Below are positions 1-11,758 of a stretch of DNA of 64,000 bases, piece after piece. The stretch spans positions 807 through 64,806 of the forward strand of contig JAKUHH010000049.1 of the NCBI GenBank assembly GCA_022701365.1. Direction: 5' to 3'. Position numbers and translations under genes: made by a program. How positions within the stretch are numbered: position 1 is the first letter of the stretch; each line of letters opens with the position of its first letter. The notes beneath the pieces are model-generated. The model saw only the letters and a program-made list of their open reading frames with translations. It made no database searches and was not told where the DNA came from. The DNA is from Mycocentrospora acerina (taxonomy: Eukaryota > Ascomycota > Dothideomycetes > Pleosporales).

Positions 1-136
1 CTAACCTGTGCACTCACGGCAGGCATCCCACCTACCTTGCACCTCCTAACCTGTGCACTTACAGCGGGCATCCTACCTACTACTCCTCTTCTAATACAAA
101 CAATTACTTCTACTGACTATTTGCTGCTCTTCTTTG

Positions 137-335
137 CTATTTACTGCTATTTACTGTTACTTACAGCTACACACTGCTACTTACTACAATTAACTGCTAT
201 TAACTGCTATTAACTGCTATTGACTGCTATTAACTACTATTAACTGCTATTAACTGCTATTTACTGCCATTTACTGCCATTTACTGCCATTTACTGCTAT
301 TTACTGCTATTTACTGCTGTTTATTGCTGTGCACT
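137..335. repeat. Subtelomeric 10-bp satellite
   Basis: A run of about twenty imperfect copies of a ten-base unit of the form TTTACTGCTA / TTAACTGCTA. Units differ by single substitutions. It lies a few hundred bases inside the left edge and has no coding potential. A related but distinct array lies at about 1.07 kb. Confidence 0.85.
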
Positions 336-339
336 CTCT

Positions 340-980
340 GCAGGCATCCTACCTACCCTGCATCTCCTCTAACCCTAACCTAACAGGTTAACCCCTATTT
401 TTCTGCCTTAGACAGGCCTTCTTCCTACCCCTCTTTTCTTCTTCTGCAAGTGAGCAGTTCTCCTTAACACTTTCTTCTCCTGCTTTTTCCCTTACTCCCC
501 TACCTCTGCCCTAACCTACGCTGCTGCTATGCCTCTTTTTCTAACCTTATAGGGCCTACTGCTATCCTGCTTTTTTCTGTCTACTCTTAGCAGGCATTCT
601 ACCTACCCTGCATCTCCTATCCTCTGCACTCTTGGCAGGCATCTTACCTACCCTGCATCTCCTCTAACCCTAACCCTACAGGTTAACCCCTATTTTTCTG
701 CCCTAGACAGGCCTTCTTCCTACCCCTCTTTTCTTCTTCTGTGAGTAAGTGGTTCTCCTTAACACTTTCTTCTCCTGCTCTTTCCCTTACTCCCCTACCT
801 CTGCCCTAACCTATGCTGCTGCTATGCCTCTTTTTCTAACCTTACAGGGCCTACTGCTATCCCGCTTTTTTCTGTCTACTCTCAGCGGGCATCCCACCTA
901 CCCTGCATCTCCTATCCTCTGCACTCTTAGCGGGCATCCTACCTACCCTGCATCTCCTCTAACCCTAACCCTAACGCCTT
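340..980. repeat. 295-bp tandem repeat with telomere-like tracts
   Basis: A block starting near 340 recurs near 636 and begins a third time near 931. Each unit opens with a CATCCTACCTACCCTGCATC-type stretch, then a short (CCCTAA)n-like tract, a TTTTTCTGCC stretch and a pyrimidine-rich segment. The C-rich telomeric strand reads left to right, as expected if the chromosome end lies to the left. Open frames here (for example at 749-982) are products of the repeat composition and are not genes. Confidence 0.8.
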
Positions 981-1066
981 AACCCCTATTCTTCTGCCTT
1001 ACACGTCCTTACCTCTTATCTCTTCTTTTCTCTTATAAATATTTACTTCTCCTTTACTTCTACAAA

Positions 1067-1325
1067 CTATTTGCTGCTATTTGCTGCTATTTGCTGCTAT
1101 TTGCAGCTATTTGCTGCAATTTGCAGCTTTTTACTGCTATTTGCTACTATTTGCTGCTATTTGCTGCTGTTTGCTACTACTTAATGCTATATACTGATAT
1201 TTACTGCGATTTACTGACAGTTCCTGCAATTTATTATTACTTAATGCAAGTTATTATTATCTACTGCTGTTTACTGCTGCTAATTGCTTTTTATTGCAAA
1301 ATACTGCTTTATTTACTGTTTCTAA
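1067..1325. repeat. Second 10-bp satellite array
   Basis: Imperfect tandem copies of a CTGCTATTTG-type decamer, increasingly diverged toward the right. An open frame of 83 codons across it encodes only a Leu/Tyr/Cys-rich repeat product and is not a credible gene. Confidence 0.8.
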
Positions 1326-1340
1326 GCAAAAAAATTTGCT

Positions 1341-1999
1341 AATTAACTTTATTAAAATTTACTTTCCTTTTTTACTTTAACTTTTTTATTTTAATTATTA
1401 GTGTGTCTAACGTTATTCTTGTCTTTAACACTGTCTTTATCTTAAATTACATTTTAACTAAATCTCTCTTCTTACTATTTATTTATTACTACTTTCTACT
1501 CTCCTACTAATCTTGTTATCTAATAAAACTCTCTTACTACATTATTACTCTCTACTGTCTCTAGTACCTGTTTCTTCCCTAAATACTCTGCAATTATTAT
1601 ACCTGTCCTTTTGTTATTAACGCTAGCTTCCCCTAACTGTTAAACCTAACGCTTGCTTACCTTACTGTACTCTAATCTTATCCCTACTAACTCTGCAATT
1701 AACACCTCTTAATACTAATAATCTCTATCTTTTACTCTCTAATACCTGCTAAAACTATTTACTTCCTATTGCTTGCAAATCTCTTGCAGTACCCTACACT
1801 AAAAACACCTTAACTAATCCTTATACTAAATCTCTTCTTCTATCTCCTTAATAATCTTTTTAGCCTGCCTGCTCTCCTGTTACTAACATTGCTGTATGTT
1901 ATGCCTGCTTTGCCTATTACCTGCTGCCTTATATATCCTGCATTAATTAGCCTACTATGCTAACTGCTGCTGCAACTACTCTACATTGCTAAACTCTTG
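1341..1999. other. AT-rich subtelomeric spacer
   Basis: About 650 bases of AT-rich, G-poor sequence between the satellite array and the end of the helicase pseudogene. I see no coding sequence, RNA gene or clear element. The strand bias (pyrimidine-rich on the plus strand) matches the decayed helicase to its right, so it may include that gene's old 3' flank. Confidence 0.5.
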
Positions 2000-4900
2000 T
2001 TATTAATCCTGTGTTAACCTCTGTTGCAGCCCTTGTTATGCCTGTTCTTGCTGCCTAAATACCTGCTGTTCTTTCTCTTGCTCTGTCTCTGCTATACTTA
2101 TCTCCTCCTTACTATCCTCTTCTACTTCTATCTCTTCTTTGCTCTCTTCCCTACTCTCCTCTCTGTTACCTCTACAAACGTCACACTCTTCTTCTCTTAC
2201 TTTGCATCCTGTCTGTTCTGTCTCTTGTCTATCTAAATACCTGTCTAATACTACCCTTCTGCACTGTGCTATCCTACCCTCTCCTTCTACATACAATCTA
2301 ACTAACGCCTAATCTGCTGATATCTGCTTATTGTCTGCTACCTGTTAACTTCCCTCTTGTACAATTATAACTGCTTTGCTTTGCAATCTATCCTGTCCTG
2401 CTCTACTGCTCTCTTGTGCGTAATCTAACACTGTAAACAGCTAGTCTATGTGGATAATGCATTAAATGTCTAGTATATTAACGCCTATCCCTAACGCGCT
2501 TGTTGCTACAATTACTTGCTACTTCTCTGCTATAAAATCCTCTAACATACTTGCTTTACTAATTACATAATAGAAATATGCGTAACATCCTAACTTCTTT
2601 GCTAATTCTTAAACCTTAGTTACTAAATTGCTATATATTACAACCTTGCCTGTCTTGTACTTTTGCAGCTTCCTTTGTACTGCATTAAATACTATTACTT
2701 CTACTTCCTTCTTTTTTACTGCCTTACCTATTTTAATTACTTAATACACTATATTTGTCCTAGCTGTATCTGCTTAAAATATCTTAACTTAATCCTGCTT
2801 AAAATACATCTGTTAGAACAACTTATTTTCTTTACTTAGCAGTAATATTGCTGTTAACAACACTATCTGCATCTCTGCAGCTGCTAACTTGCCTAACTGC
2901 TGCATCTGTTTACAGAACGTATATTAGCAATTTAACACAATATAACTCTTGTTAATTACAATCTAATCTAACTGTTGTGTTGCTTGTAATTAGTTTAAAA
3001 ACGTTATAAATTCTTCTCTTACTGCTAATTTAGGCGTTACTAACACTACAGCTACTGCGTTAGGCAGATAGCAGCTCTCCTACTCTGCACATAGTATCCC
3101 TAGCTTCTAGCATTGCTGCTTTATATCTCCTCGCAACGCGATTAACAGGACAATAACAACTGTTGTGCTGCCCTGTTCTACCTACGCTAGCAATATAAAC
3201 AACATGCTCTTGCCTGCCCTAGTTAGCATTACAGCTACTATAGGACTCTTGCCTGCTACAATTGCTGCAATTGCCTCTTTCTGCACGCCCTAGAACTCTG
3301 CTTTGTCACCTATTATCTGCTGCAACTGCGCTATTGTGTCTATCTTCCTTAACTAGCCCTATTAATTAATTCTTGCCTTATCTGCCTTACTCTTAAATAG
3401 TGCCCTCTTCTACTTCTTGCATATATCTTCCTCTTTCACGCCTGCTTAGAATCCTAAAAACTAATGCTAATCTGTGCTTAATATCTAGAACTGCTGTCTT
3501 TTGTCTGCAACTGCTCCTGCTTGCTCTATAATTCCTTGCGCATATACTATCCCTGCAATATATGCTGTATGCCCTGCCTGTTTATCTGCAATAGCAGCTT
3601 CTATATTCTCTTTACTTTACACTTTATTCTTACTACCTTTTTCTGCTTTAAACGCTGTGCATCCTTATAAAAACCTCTAGCTAATCCTAATAGCAATCTT
3701 ATAATATACTAAAACTATTAATTCTAACCCTAATCCTACCTTGCTCTTGCGCTTTAACGCCTCCCGCAACCTATTACCTGTCTACTTGTGTCTACTTAGG
3801 TTAGCTAGCTACATGTGCAATAAAATCGCCTCCTTCCCTTATACTATTGCTTCTAACTGCTGCTAGAATAGCAACACTAACTACATATACTATACTAACA
3901 ACTTGCCTACCTCTTATAGCAAATACTAGTAGATAATCTTAATATTGCTGCTAACTGCATATCCCTTGTAATACTGCGTAACAAACACTACTATACTGTC
4001 TTTAATAAATATGTTGCAGTGCCCCCCTTTAACTGTGTTACTGTGTTAAACGCTTAAGATCTCTAGTCCCTTAGCTAGCTAACTGCCTGCTATATAAATT
4101 AACACAATTAACTTCTCCTAGAACTTAATAACTTAATCTATATACCGCTCTACCTCTTGCCTGTTAATGCTAGAACGTGTTCCTAGTTTTATAAATCTGT
4201 CTCTAACCTAAGCATCTTGCCCTACCTGCTTAAACAACTACCTCTCTCTATCTATAGGCATACAGGTACAATTATCTTTTAAAAAATTCTATCTAAGCTA
4301 CTTGTTAGTTAGGTTGTTGTGCAAACCCTCCTACAGGATACTAGGCACAGGACTAGCTAACTTGCTGTTATTAAACAACAACTTATCTACTAATAACTGC
4401 TAGCTCTTAGCTGCTAAACTGTGTACTATGCTACAGAATTGCGCTATAGTAAAATGTAAATCTTTATATAATAACTTGTCTTGCCTTGTCTATTTAACGT
4501 AGCCTTAAGACATTATGTTGTAATAAATCTTTAACCTGTACATCTGTAAATCTAACATCTACTGCATTAGACTGTAGCTACCTTGCACTATAAACTGGTC
4601 TATTATCTCCTGCACAATTTGCAAGCACCCTTTAGGTCAGCATTGTAGTAGACAGTTGCTGCTATCACTCTTATACGCGCTGTCACTATTAAACTTGTCT
4701 TCTTTAAACAGGTTAGACAGCTCTAACGCCTGCTGCACTACTATAAACTAGGCTACCTTAATAACTGCAGATAAGATAGGCAGATACTGCTTAGGACCCT
4801 TCTAACCCTCCTCTTTAATGCCTAATACTGCTAATGCACATACTAACAGATTATTATACTCTTTTTAGGTAATAGATTAGTTTAACAACGCAATGCAAAA

Positions 4901-6166
4901 CTCTAAACACGCTTTCTAGATCTTTAACAACCCTTATGGCTTGCTGTTACACTTGCAGTCTTTTGCCTAATCCTGCTCTTTGTCTGCTTCTATTTCTTCT
5001 ATTATCTTATCTACCTTGTCTAGCATCTCCTTATCTATGTCTTTATCTGTCTTGTCTCTTGCCCTCTCTGCCTCTTCTCCTATTTCTTCCTCTATTCTGC
5101 CCTCTGCTTCTTTAACTAATGCCTCCTATGCCTCTTGCTGCTAGCGCGTGAATTAGTACTTAGGGCTCTTCTATGTGTGCTCTTTCTGTGTTTGCATAAA
5201 AAACATTAACATCTGCTTCTACAGTTAGGCATGCTTAACAATTGCCTTCTTGTCTATGTATAGCTGCAACAGCTAAAAGCGTGTCTAGTGCTTTTCTGTC
5301 TAGATTGCCTCTAACTGCACAAACACACCAACCTGCTTAACAACAGACGCCTAGCTAAACTGCGCTAACTTATCTATAGCTGCCTAAATAGCTGCCTTAA
5401 TAGGCTTAGGCTCCTCCTCTCTTGTAAGATTAGGGTCAGCACTTAGCTCTTTAATGCATGCTAACAGCTTAAGTCTCTCTATGCCTACTAAATACAGCAA
5501 CTACTAGGTCTGCTCTAACTACAGATTTACTTTATCCTACTCACCATCCTGTATAGTGTTTTGTAACTGCCTCTTAACATTAGCCTACGCCTTAGCTATC
5601 TCCTCCCCTACTTGCGCCTATGCTGCATTGCTATTAACAGGTTTAGGCACAATTGCCTAGCCCTCTCTAGGGTACTAGACCTTAAAATACTGTGATCTAT
5701 AACAGCTGCTAAACAATTGCTAGCAATATACCTGCCTGTATCCTTCTTTAGCTTTAGTCTGCACTCTCTTCTGTTCTGTCTAACTTAGCTGCCTATGCTT
5801 CCTCCCTGCTAACTATTTATAACACTTGCGCTAATGCTTTTGTATTAATTCTAGGCTTCTTACAACGTAATAGCAGCTGTCTAGCTGTATTTAGCATAAT
5901 AACCTGTCTGCGTACAACAGCAATTGCGCGACAGGTTCTACAACACAGCTTAGTAGTTCTAGTTTGCTAGGATAATGTACTAATCTAACCTAATCTCTAA
6001 TACTTTCTCTAATTAACTTAGCTTCCTTGCGCCTAATCTTGTGCTAATCTTGTAGATAACCCTTAATCTAATCAGGCTATACTGCATACCTACACTCCTT
6101 GCAAATTACTACTCTATACTTAGCTAAATGCTTAAAATACTAACACTCTGTATTAGGTTTAGGCAT
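2000..6166 (-). pseudogene. Decayed telomere-linked RecQ-type helicase with OrsD-like N-terminus
   Basis: No long frame is open, but conceptual translation of the minus strand, reading through stops, recovers a recognisable protein. It starts at ATG 6166 with MPKPNTEC and continues with a C-x2-C finger (ICKEC...QDQH), typical of the OrsD/DUF3505 type. RecQ-like motifs follow: a decayed Walker A, read as LTRAGKS (about 3206-3228); VATSALGIGVNI (about 2463-2520); LDYAQESSRAGQD (about 2392-2433); and a C-terminal YVEGEGRI...CDVC segment with a Glu-rich tail (2036-2296). Most stops are TAG or TAA where the motif wants Gln, Trp or Arg, as C-to-T/G-to-A decay would give. Telomere-linked helicase genes of this kind are typical of fungal chromosome ends. 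It is transcribed toward the telomere. Non-functional as read. Confidence 0.85.
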
Positions 6167-6586
6167 ATTGCTAATGTTTTGTTAATTTGTTTACATTTTT
6201 ATAAATTAGCCTTTGCTTAGAACATAGTATTACATCTTGTTTACTTTTTCCTTGTTGTTAGGTAATACAGGTTGCCCTCTAACGCTAGACTGCACTTCTG
6301 CAACCCTAACCTGCAACACCAAACCCTAACGCCCTTAACTACATATACTGTAGTAATGCAAATTCTACAGATTATGCGTCTAGATGCGCTAAGTAACATA
6401 TTTAAATTTAGGGACAATTAAACTAAGATTTAAAATTAGGACGTTCTTCTAAACTTTAATAGTACATACCTATAGTTCTGTAAAATACCTGCAAATACGC
6501 GTAGCAGTTATTACTAACAAACTTGTAAAAAGAATTAGGATGTTATAACATCCTATTTACCGCCTTAGGTTAGAATACATTTTTAG
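4187..6586. repeat. 2.4-kb tandem unit, copy 1
   Basis: The segment from a TTTATAAATCTGTCT stretch near 4187 to a TTAGGATGTTATAACATCC stretch near 6536 is repeated directly 3' at an offset of about 2400 bases. This copy contains the middle and N-terminal coding part of the helicase pseudogene and about 400 bases of its upstream flank. It retains more C and G than copy 2. Confidence 0.85.
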
Positions 6587-8963
6587 TTTTATAAATCTGT
6601 CTTTAACCTAAGTATCCTGCCTTACCTACTTAAATAACTACCTTTCTCTATCTATAAGCATGCATGTATAATTATCTTTTAAAAAATTCTATCTAGGCTG
6701 CTTATTAGTTAGGTTGTTATGTAAACCCTCTTACAGGATACTAGGCACAAGACTAGCTAACTTGCTATTGCTAAATAATAACTTATCTACTAATAACTGC
6801 TAGCTCTTAGCTACTAAACTGTATACTATACTATAGAATTATGCTATAGTAAAATATAAATCTTTATATAATAACTTATCTTGCCTTGTCTATTTAATAT
6901 AGCCTTAGGATATTATGTTATAATAAATCTTTAACCTGTATATCTATAAATCTAACATCTACTGTATTAGACTGTAGCTACTTTGCACTATAAACTAGTC
7001 TATTATCTTCTATATAATCTGTAAGCACCTTTTAGGTTAGTGTTATAGTAGATAGTTACTGCTATTACTCTTATATACACTATTGCTATTAAACTTATCT
7101 TCTTTAAACAGGTTAGACAGCTCTAACACCTGCTGCACTACTATAAATTAAGCTACTTTAATAACTGCAGATAAGATAAGCAGATACTGCTTAGGACACT
7201 TCTAACTCTCTTTCTTAACACTTAATACTGCTAATGCATATACTAATAGATTATTATACTCTTTTTAAGTAATAGATTAGTTTAATAATGCAATATAAAA
7301 CTTTAAACACACTTTCTAGATCTTTAACAACTCTTATAGCTTGCTATTGCGCTTGCAGTCTTCTGCCTAATCTTGCTCTTTATCTACTTCTATCTCTTCT
7401 ATTGCCTTATCTACTTTATCTAGCATCTTCTTGTCTATGTCTTTATCTGTCTTATCTCCTGCCCCCTCTGCCTCTTCTCCTATTTCTTCCTCTATTCTGC
7501 CCTCTGCTTCTTTAACTAATGCCTCCTATGCCTCTTGCTGCTAGCGCGTAAATTAGTACTTAGGGCTCTTCTACGCGTGCTCTTTTTATATCTTTGTAAA
7601 AAATATTAATATCTGCTTCTATAGTTAGGCATGCTTAATAATTACCTTCTTATCTATATACAGCTGCAATAGCTAGAAGTATGTCTAGTGCTTTTCTGTC
7701 TAGATTACCTCTAACTGCATAAACACACTAACCTGCTTAATAACAGATGCCTAGCTAAACTGCGCTAACTTATCTATAGCTGCCTAAATAGCTACTTTAA
7801 TAAGCTTAGGCTTCTCCTCTCTTATAAGATTAAGGTTAGCACTTAGCTCTTTAATGCATGCTAATAGCTTAAGTCTCTCTATGCCTACTAAATACAGCAA
7901 CTACTAGGTCTGCTCTAACTACAGATTTACTTTATTCTACTTACTATCCTGTATAGTGTTTGCAACTACCTTTTAATATTAGCCTACACCTTAGCTATCT
8001 CTTCCTCTACTTATACCTATGCTGCATTGCTATTAATAGGTTTAAGCATAATTGCCTAGCCTTCTCTAGGGTACTAGACCTTAAAATACTGTAATATATA
8101 ATAGCTGCTAAATAATTACTAGTAATATACCTGCTTATATCTTTCTTTAGCTTTAGTCTACACTTTCTTCTGTTCTGTCTAACTTAGCTGCCTACGCTTT
8201 TTCTCTGCTAACTATTTATAACACTTATGCTAATGCTTTTGTATTAATTCTAGGCTTCTTATAATATAATAGCAGCTGTCTAGCTGTATTTAGCATAATA
8301 ACCTATCTATATATAATAGCAATTGCGTAACAGGTTCTACAACACAGCTTAGTAGTTCTAGTTACTAGGATAATATACTAATCTAACTTAATCTCTAATA
8401 CTTTCTCTAATTAACTTAGCTTTCTTGTGCTTAATCTTGTGCTAATCTTATAGATAACCCTTAATCTAATTAGGCTATACTGCATACTTACACTCCTTAT
8501 AAATTACTACTCTATACTTAGCTAAATGCTTAAAATACTAACACTCTGTGTTAAGTTTAGGCATATTACTAATGTTTTATTAATTTATTTATATTCTTAT
8601 AAATTAGCCTTAGCTTAGAATATAGTATTACATCTTATTTACTTTTTCTTTATTATTAGGTAATACAAGTTGCCCTCTAACACTAGACTGCACTTCTATA
8701 ACCCTAACCTGCAACACTAAACCCTAACGCCTTTAACTATATATGCTGTAGTAATGCAAATTCTACAGATTATGCGTTTAGATGCGCTAAGTAACATATT
8801 TAAATTTAGAGGTAATTAAACTAAGATTTAAAATTAGGATGTTCCTTTAAACTTTAATAGTACATACTTATAGTTCTATAAAATACCTGCAAATACGTGT
8901 AGGAGTTATTACTAACAAACTTGTAAAAAGAATTAGGATGTTATAACGTCCTATTTACCGCCC
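6587..8963 (-). pseudogene. 2.4-kb tandem unit, copy 2: 5' fragment of the helicase gene
   Basis: A second copy of the unit at 4187-6586, carrying the OrsD-like start (ATG at 8564 on the minus strand) and the following coding region but no RecQ motor domain. Compared position by position, most differences are transitions, usually with copy 2 having T or A where copy 1 has C or G (for example TGCA to TATA near 7292). That is the direction expected of RIP acting on duplicated DNA. Not functional. Confidence 0.8.
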
Positions 8964-9287
8964 TGGGTTAGGGGTAGTAGACTACTGTTGCTGCAGTCTC
9001 TTACATAATAGATTAATTAGTAGGCTAATTAAAAGATAGATTAATTGAAAGATTTATAAATAGATAGATATCTGTAGCTAGGTGTCGCTAGCAGCTATAG
9101 AAAAGACAGAAAAAATAAACAAGTTTTATTAATTGCTAACGCAATCTAGGCTTATAACTATAAGTAAACAATTAGGAGGAACTTGTTGTATTATTAGGAG
9201 TATAGGACTTAGAGACTTTATAGGAGTTAAGTGCTCACGTGCGAGCACACGTGCTTGCATCTGTGCGCTCTCAGGCGTAGGCTGACA
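8939..9287 (+). mobile_element. Solo LTR-like remnant, copy A
   Basis: A 349-base segment opening TGTTATAACGTCC and ending GTAGGCTGACA, so it has TG...CA ends. It contains AGGAGGAACTTGTTGTATTA, also found at 39.1 kb. It corresponds to the 461-base copy at 38949-39409 with internal differences. No target duplication or internal retrotransposon domain is visible, so the LTR assignment is inference. The start of the same element also terminates each 2.4-kb tandem unit to its left. Confidence 0.55.
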
Positions 9288-9684
9288 TATTCTAATAAAA
9301 ATACTTTATACTAAAACTTATAATAAATATTAAAATATTACTAACAGTTTGTGCCTACAGACTGTGCTTATAAATTACTTAATTAAGTTAGCGTTACCCT
9401 AACACTTAACCTAAAGCATAGCAGATTTTGCACAATCTGTAGCCTTATATCAGTTAGGTAAGTGCTTAGTGTATTGATCACAACTGATCACTAAATACAG
9501 TCACGTGATTTGGAATGCTCAGTTGAGGCGAGGCTGGTTGATTGGTCAGGGCTTATCCCTTGCCCAAACTAGCCTTAAAAGCAGGTTATCAAACAATTCC
9601 TATATAGTCTTTGAGTTCTACACTTCTAATAATACAACAAGTTCTTTCTGATTTTTCCCTCACAAAACCTTACTCTCTGTTTTG
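9288..9684. other. Gap between LTR remnant and crotonase
   Basis: AT-rich sequence with no gene. It holds a TCACGTGA palindrome near 9491 and the inverted LTR fragment described separately. Confidence 0.4.
9590..9652 (-). mobile_element. Inverted fragment of the LTR-like element
   Basis: The reverse complement of this stretch reads AACTTGTTGTATTATTAG followed by a GTGTAG-type tract, matching the inner part of the element at 9175-9225 in opposite orientation. It lies just downstream of the crotonase stop codon, within its probable 3' UTR. Confidence 0.5.
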
Positions 9685-10627
9685 CTATTCATCGTAAAGA
9701 GCAAGAAGTGATTCCCCTAGGTTAAGCTCAACCTCAAACGCTGAGGACTTTTCATATACAGCTTGTGCTTTTAGGCTCAATTCTTGTACCACCGGGTCAC
9801 TAAGACGTTTAATAAAAGCAGTCGCATCCTGTTGAATATCCCCACGTGAAGGTGTTTTGTGACGATTAATCGAGACCTTAGCGCTTGATAGTGCTTGTCG
9901 AGGAAATAGCCGGAGACGTGATGTAAGTACGTCGATGTAAGTGTACATCGCAGCAGAAGTGTTAAATGATCGGTTAATCCAGCCAATTCTTTCTGCCTCA
10001 GATGCAGTTATGTCCTTGGCGCTTAGAATGTACTCCATAGCCAGTCCTCGACCAATTAGTCCTGGAAGGAATTGACTACCACCACCACCAGGAATAAGGC
10101 CGTTTCCAACTTCTGGCTGCCCAAGTAGAGTTTCAGCTGTAGTTGCGAAACGCATATCAAGCGAAACAAGTAGTTCATTGCCTACGCCTCGAACCCTTCC
10201 CTCTACAGCGCCAATAGTAACCTGAGGAAGGGTGGAGATATTGTAGATAAGATCAGCAGATGCTAACCAAATCTCAGCTATTTAAGATTTTAGTTTAAAA
10301 AAATGTTCTATTGCGTTAGGTACATTGCTTACATAGATTAGGCATAGTTAGATCTAAATGCCCAATAAAGTATCTTGGAACATCGCTCTTAAAAATAACA
10401 ACTTTAGTTTCGTTGTCATGCTGAAGTTTTCCCACAATGTCTGTTAATCCATCCTGCGTTTGCTGATTCCAAAAATTAAGGGTTGAGTTTGGATTGTGAA
10501 AGGTAATTTCAAGCACGCTATTGTTAAGCGATTTTTTTAATCCGGCATAATTTTGAAGCTTGAGTGCGTGAGATAATGATAAAAATACTGAGGTTGCTGC
10601 CTGAAGACGAAGCCAAGACATTTTCAT
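9685..10627 (-). CDS. Enoyl-CoA hydratase/isomerase (crotonase) family protein
   Basis: Two exons (10627-10333 and 10277-9685) joined by a 55-nt GTAAGC...TAG intron give an uninterrupted 295-residue protein. Family signatures are visible: the first oxyanion-hole region around YFIGHLDL, the second around EGRVRGVGNELL, then GQPEVGNGLIPGGGG, in which the Glu sits where crotonases place a catalytic acid. The length suits a single-domain crotonase. The N-terminus (MSWLRLQAATSVFLSLSHA) is hydrophobic and could be a targeting or signal segment; Met3 is an alternative start. Crotonases hydrate, isomerise or cleave acyl-CoA thioesters; the substrate cannot be inferred. It faces the subtelomeric debris and is the first intact gene from the left. 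Confidence 0.85.
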
Positions 10628-11758
10628 TGTAGAAGAGGTTGATTAGACAGGATGATAGATTGTAAGAATTAATGTGATCGTACAAGAACAATGGTGTTTT
10701 TGTGTAGAGAAAGTAGACTACTCTCTGTCCTCTTATAGACTTTTTGTTGTAGACTTCTGTCCGTATTTTTGTCCATATTACTTTAAATATTTAAAATTAT
10801 AGATCGTAACTTTAAAGCGCTAGTACTAATGTAGCAAACATTGTCATTTGTCATTAAAAGTGTAACTAATTACTGCTATAACATGCGTTAAAAGTTGATC
10901 CACTTAACTGAAGAAATTCTATTCGTTCTAGAAGACACGTAAGCAGATGAAGCGGGAAATTAGACTTGCAGCAGTGGGACAACTATCTTTCCGCTTGATG
11001 TTCCATCACTTCCTTATCTAGCCTATCTGTGGAGAAATTAAATTTTCTCTTAATTACCGCTTCTTGAAATTGATATGTCTGAAGATAGCAGTATTTCATC
11101 AATGTATTACTTAATTAATGCATACGTCTCTTTATATTATGTAACATCAGATCTCAGAATATTTAAGATGTCTAAAAACGGACAATTTAGCTGGGAAATC
11201 TTAATGTAAAAATTGTAGAATAAAAGCAAAAGGTTTTTATTAAGATCTTTTGTTTTAGATTAAGGTAATCTGCTAAAAAAAAAGTTGCTCTACATAAAAC
11301 AAATATATTGCCACTAGATTATCTTTATTGTGATATTTGTAACTTTTGTTTTACTTTATTATTTAGTCAAATTTGTTAAAGAAAATAAAAGGATTAATTG
11401 AGTTAATAAATCAGAATTATCTTTTTCATCAAAAGCAGCGCATAGTTCATGAAGTAAGCAATTGTTTAATTCTCACTAGTTTATGCATGTAATTATTCTC
11501 CTTTTTGATAAACATGATAGGGGAATTCCATAAGTCCCCTGCGCATCATGATCTGTTGATGGGATGGCTTACGAAATGTAAAGCTGAGCTCTGTTATGAA
11601 TCTTGGCTCATCATATAAAGAGTTGAACTGGTCTTGTGACGTCTCCATCCTGAATCGCTTAGACTGAGTGTACCTTTGATTAGGTATTTGAATTTCTTCA
11701 GAAAGAGCTTAATGGTAATTAAACCTAATCGTAATACTCTCATACTAGTGTGGTTCAC
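10628..11758. other. Intergenic, AT-rich
   Basis: About 1.1 kb between the crotonase start and the end of the NmrA-like gene. It is AT-rich with no supported gene. The left part must hold the crotonase promoter. Confidence 0.4.

Noticed and set aside
749..982. Open frame of 77 codons in the left repeat block
   Set aside because: It is part of the 295-bp tandem repeat, low in complexity, and the encoded protein repeats itself; no start context or family features.
1..1340. Repeats as a CRISPR-like array
   Set aside because: Units are contiguous or 10-bp satellites without unique spacers, and the genome is fungal.
9175..9650. Opposed copies of the AACTTGTTGTATTATTAG tract read as terminal inverted repeats of one small element
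   Set aside because: The same tract occurs elsewhere inside longer LTR-like copies in both orientations, so two independent fragments are the simpler reading.
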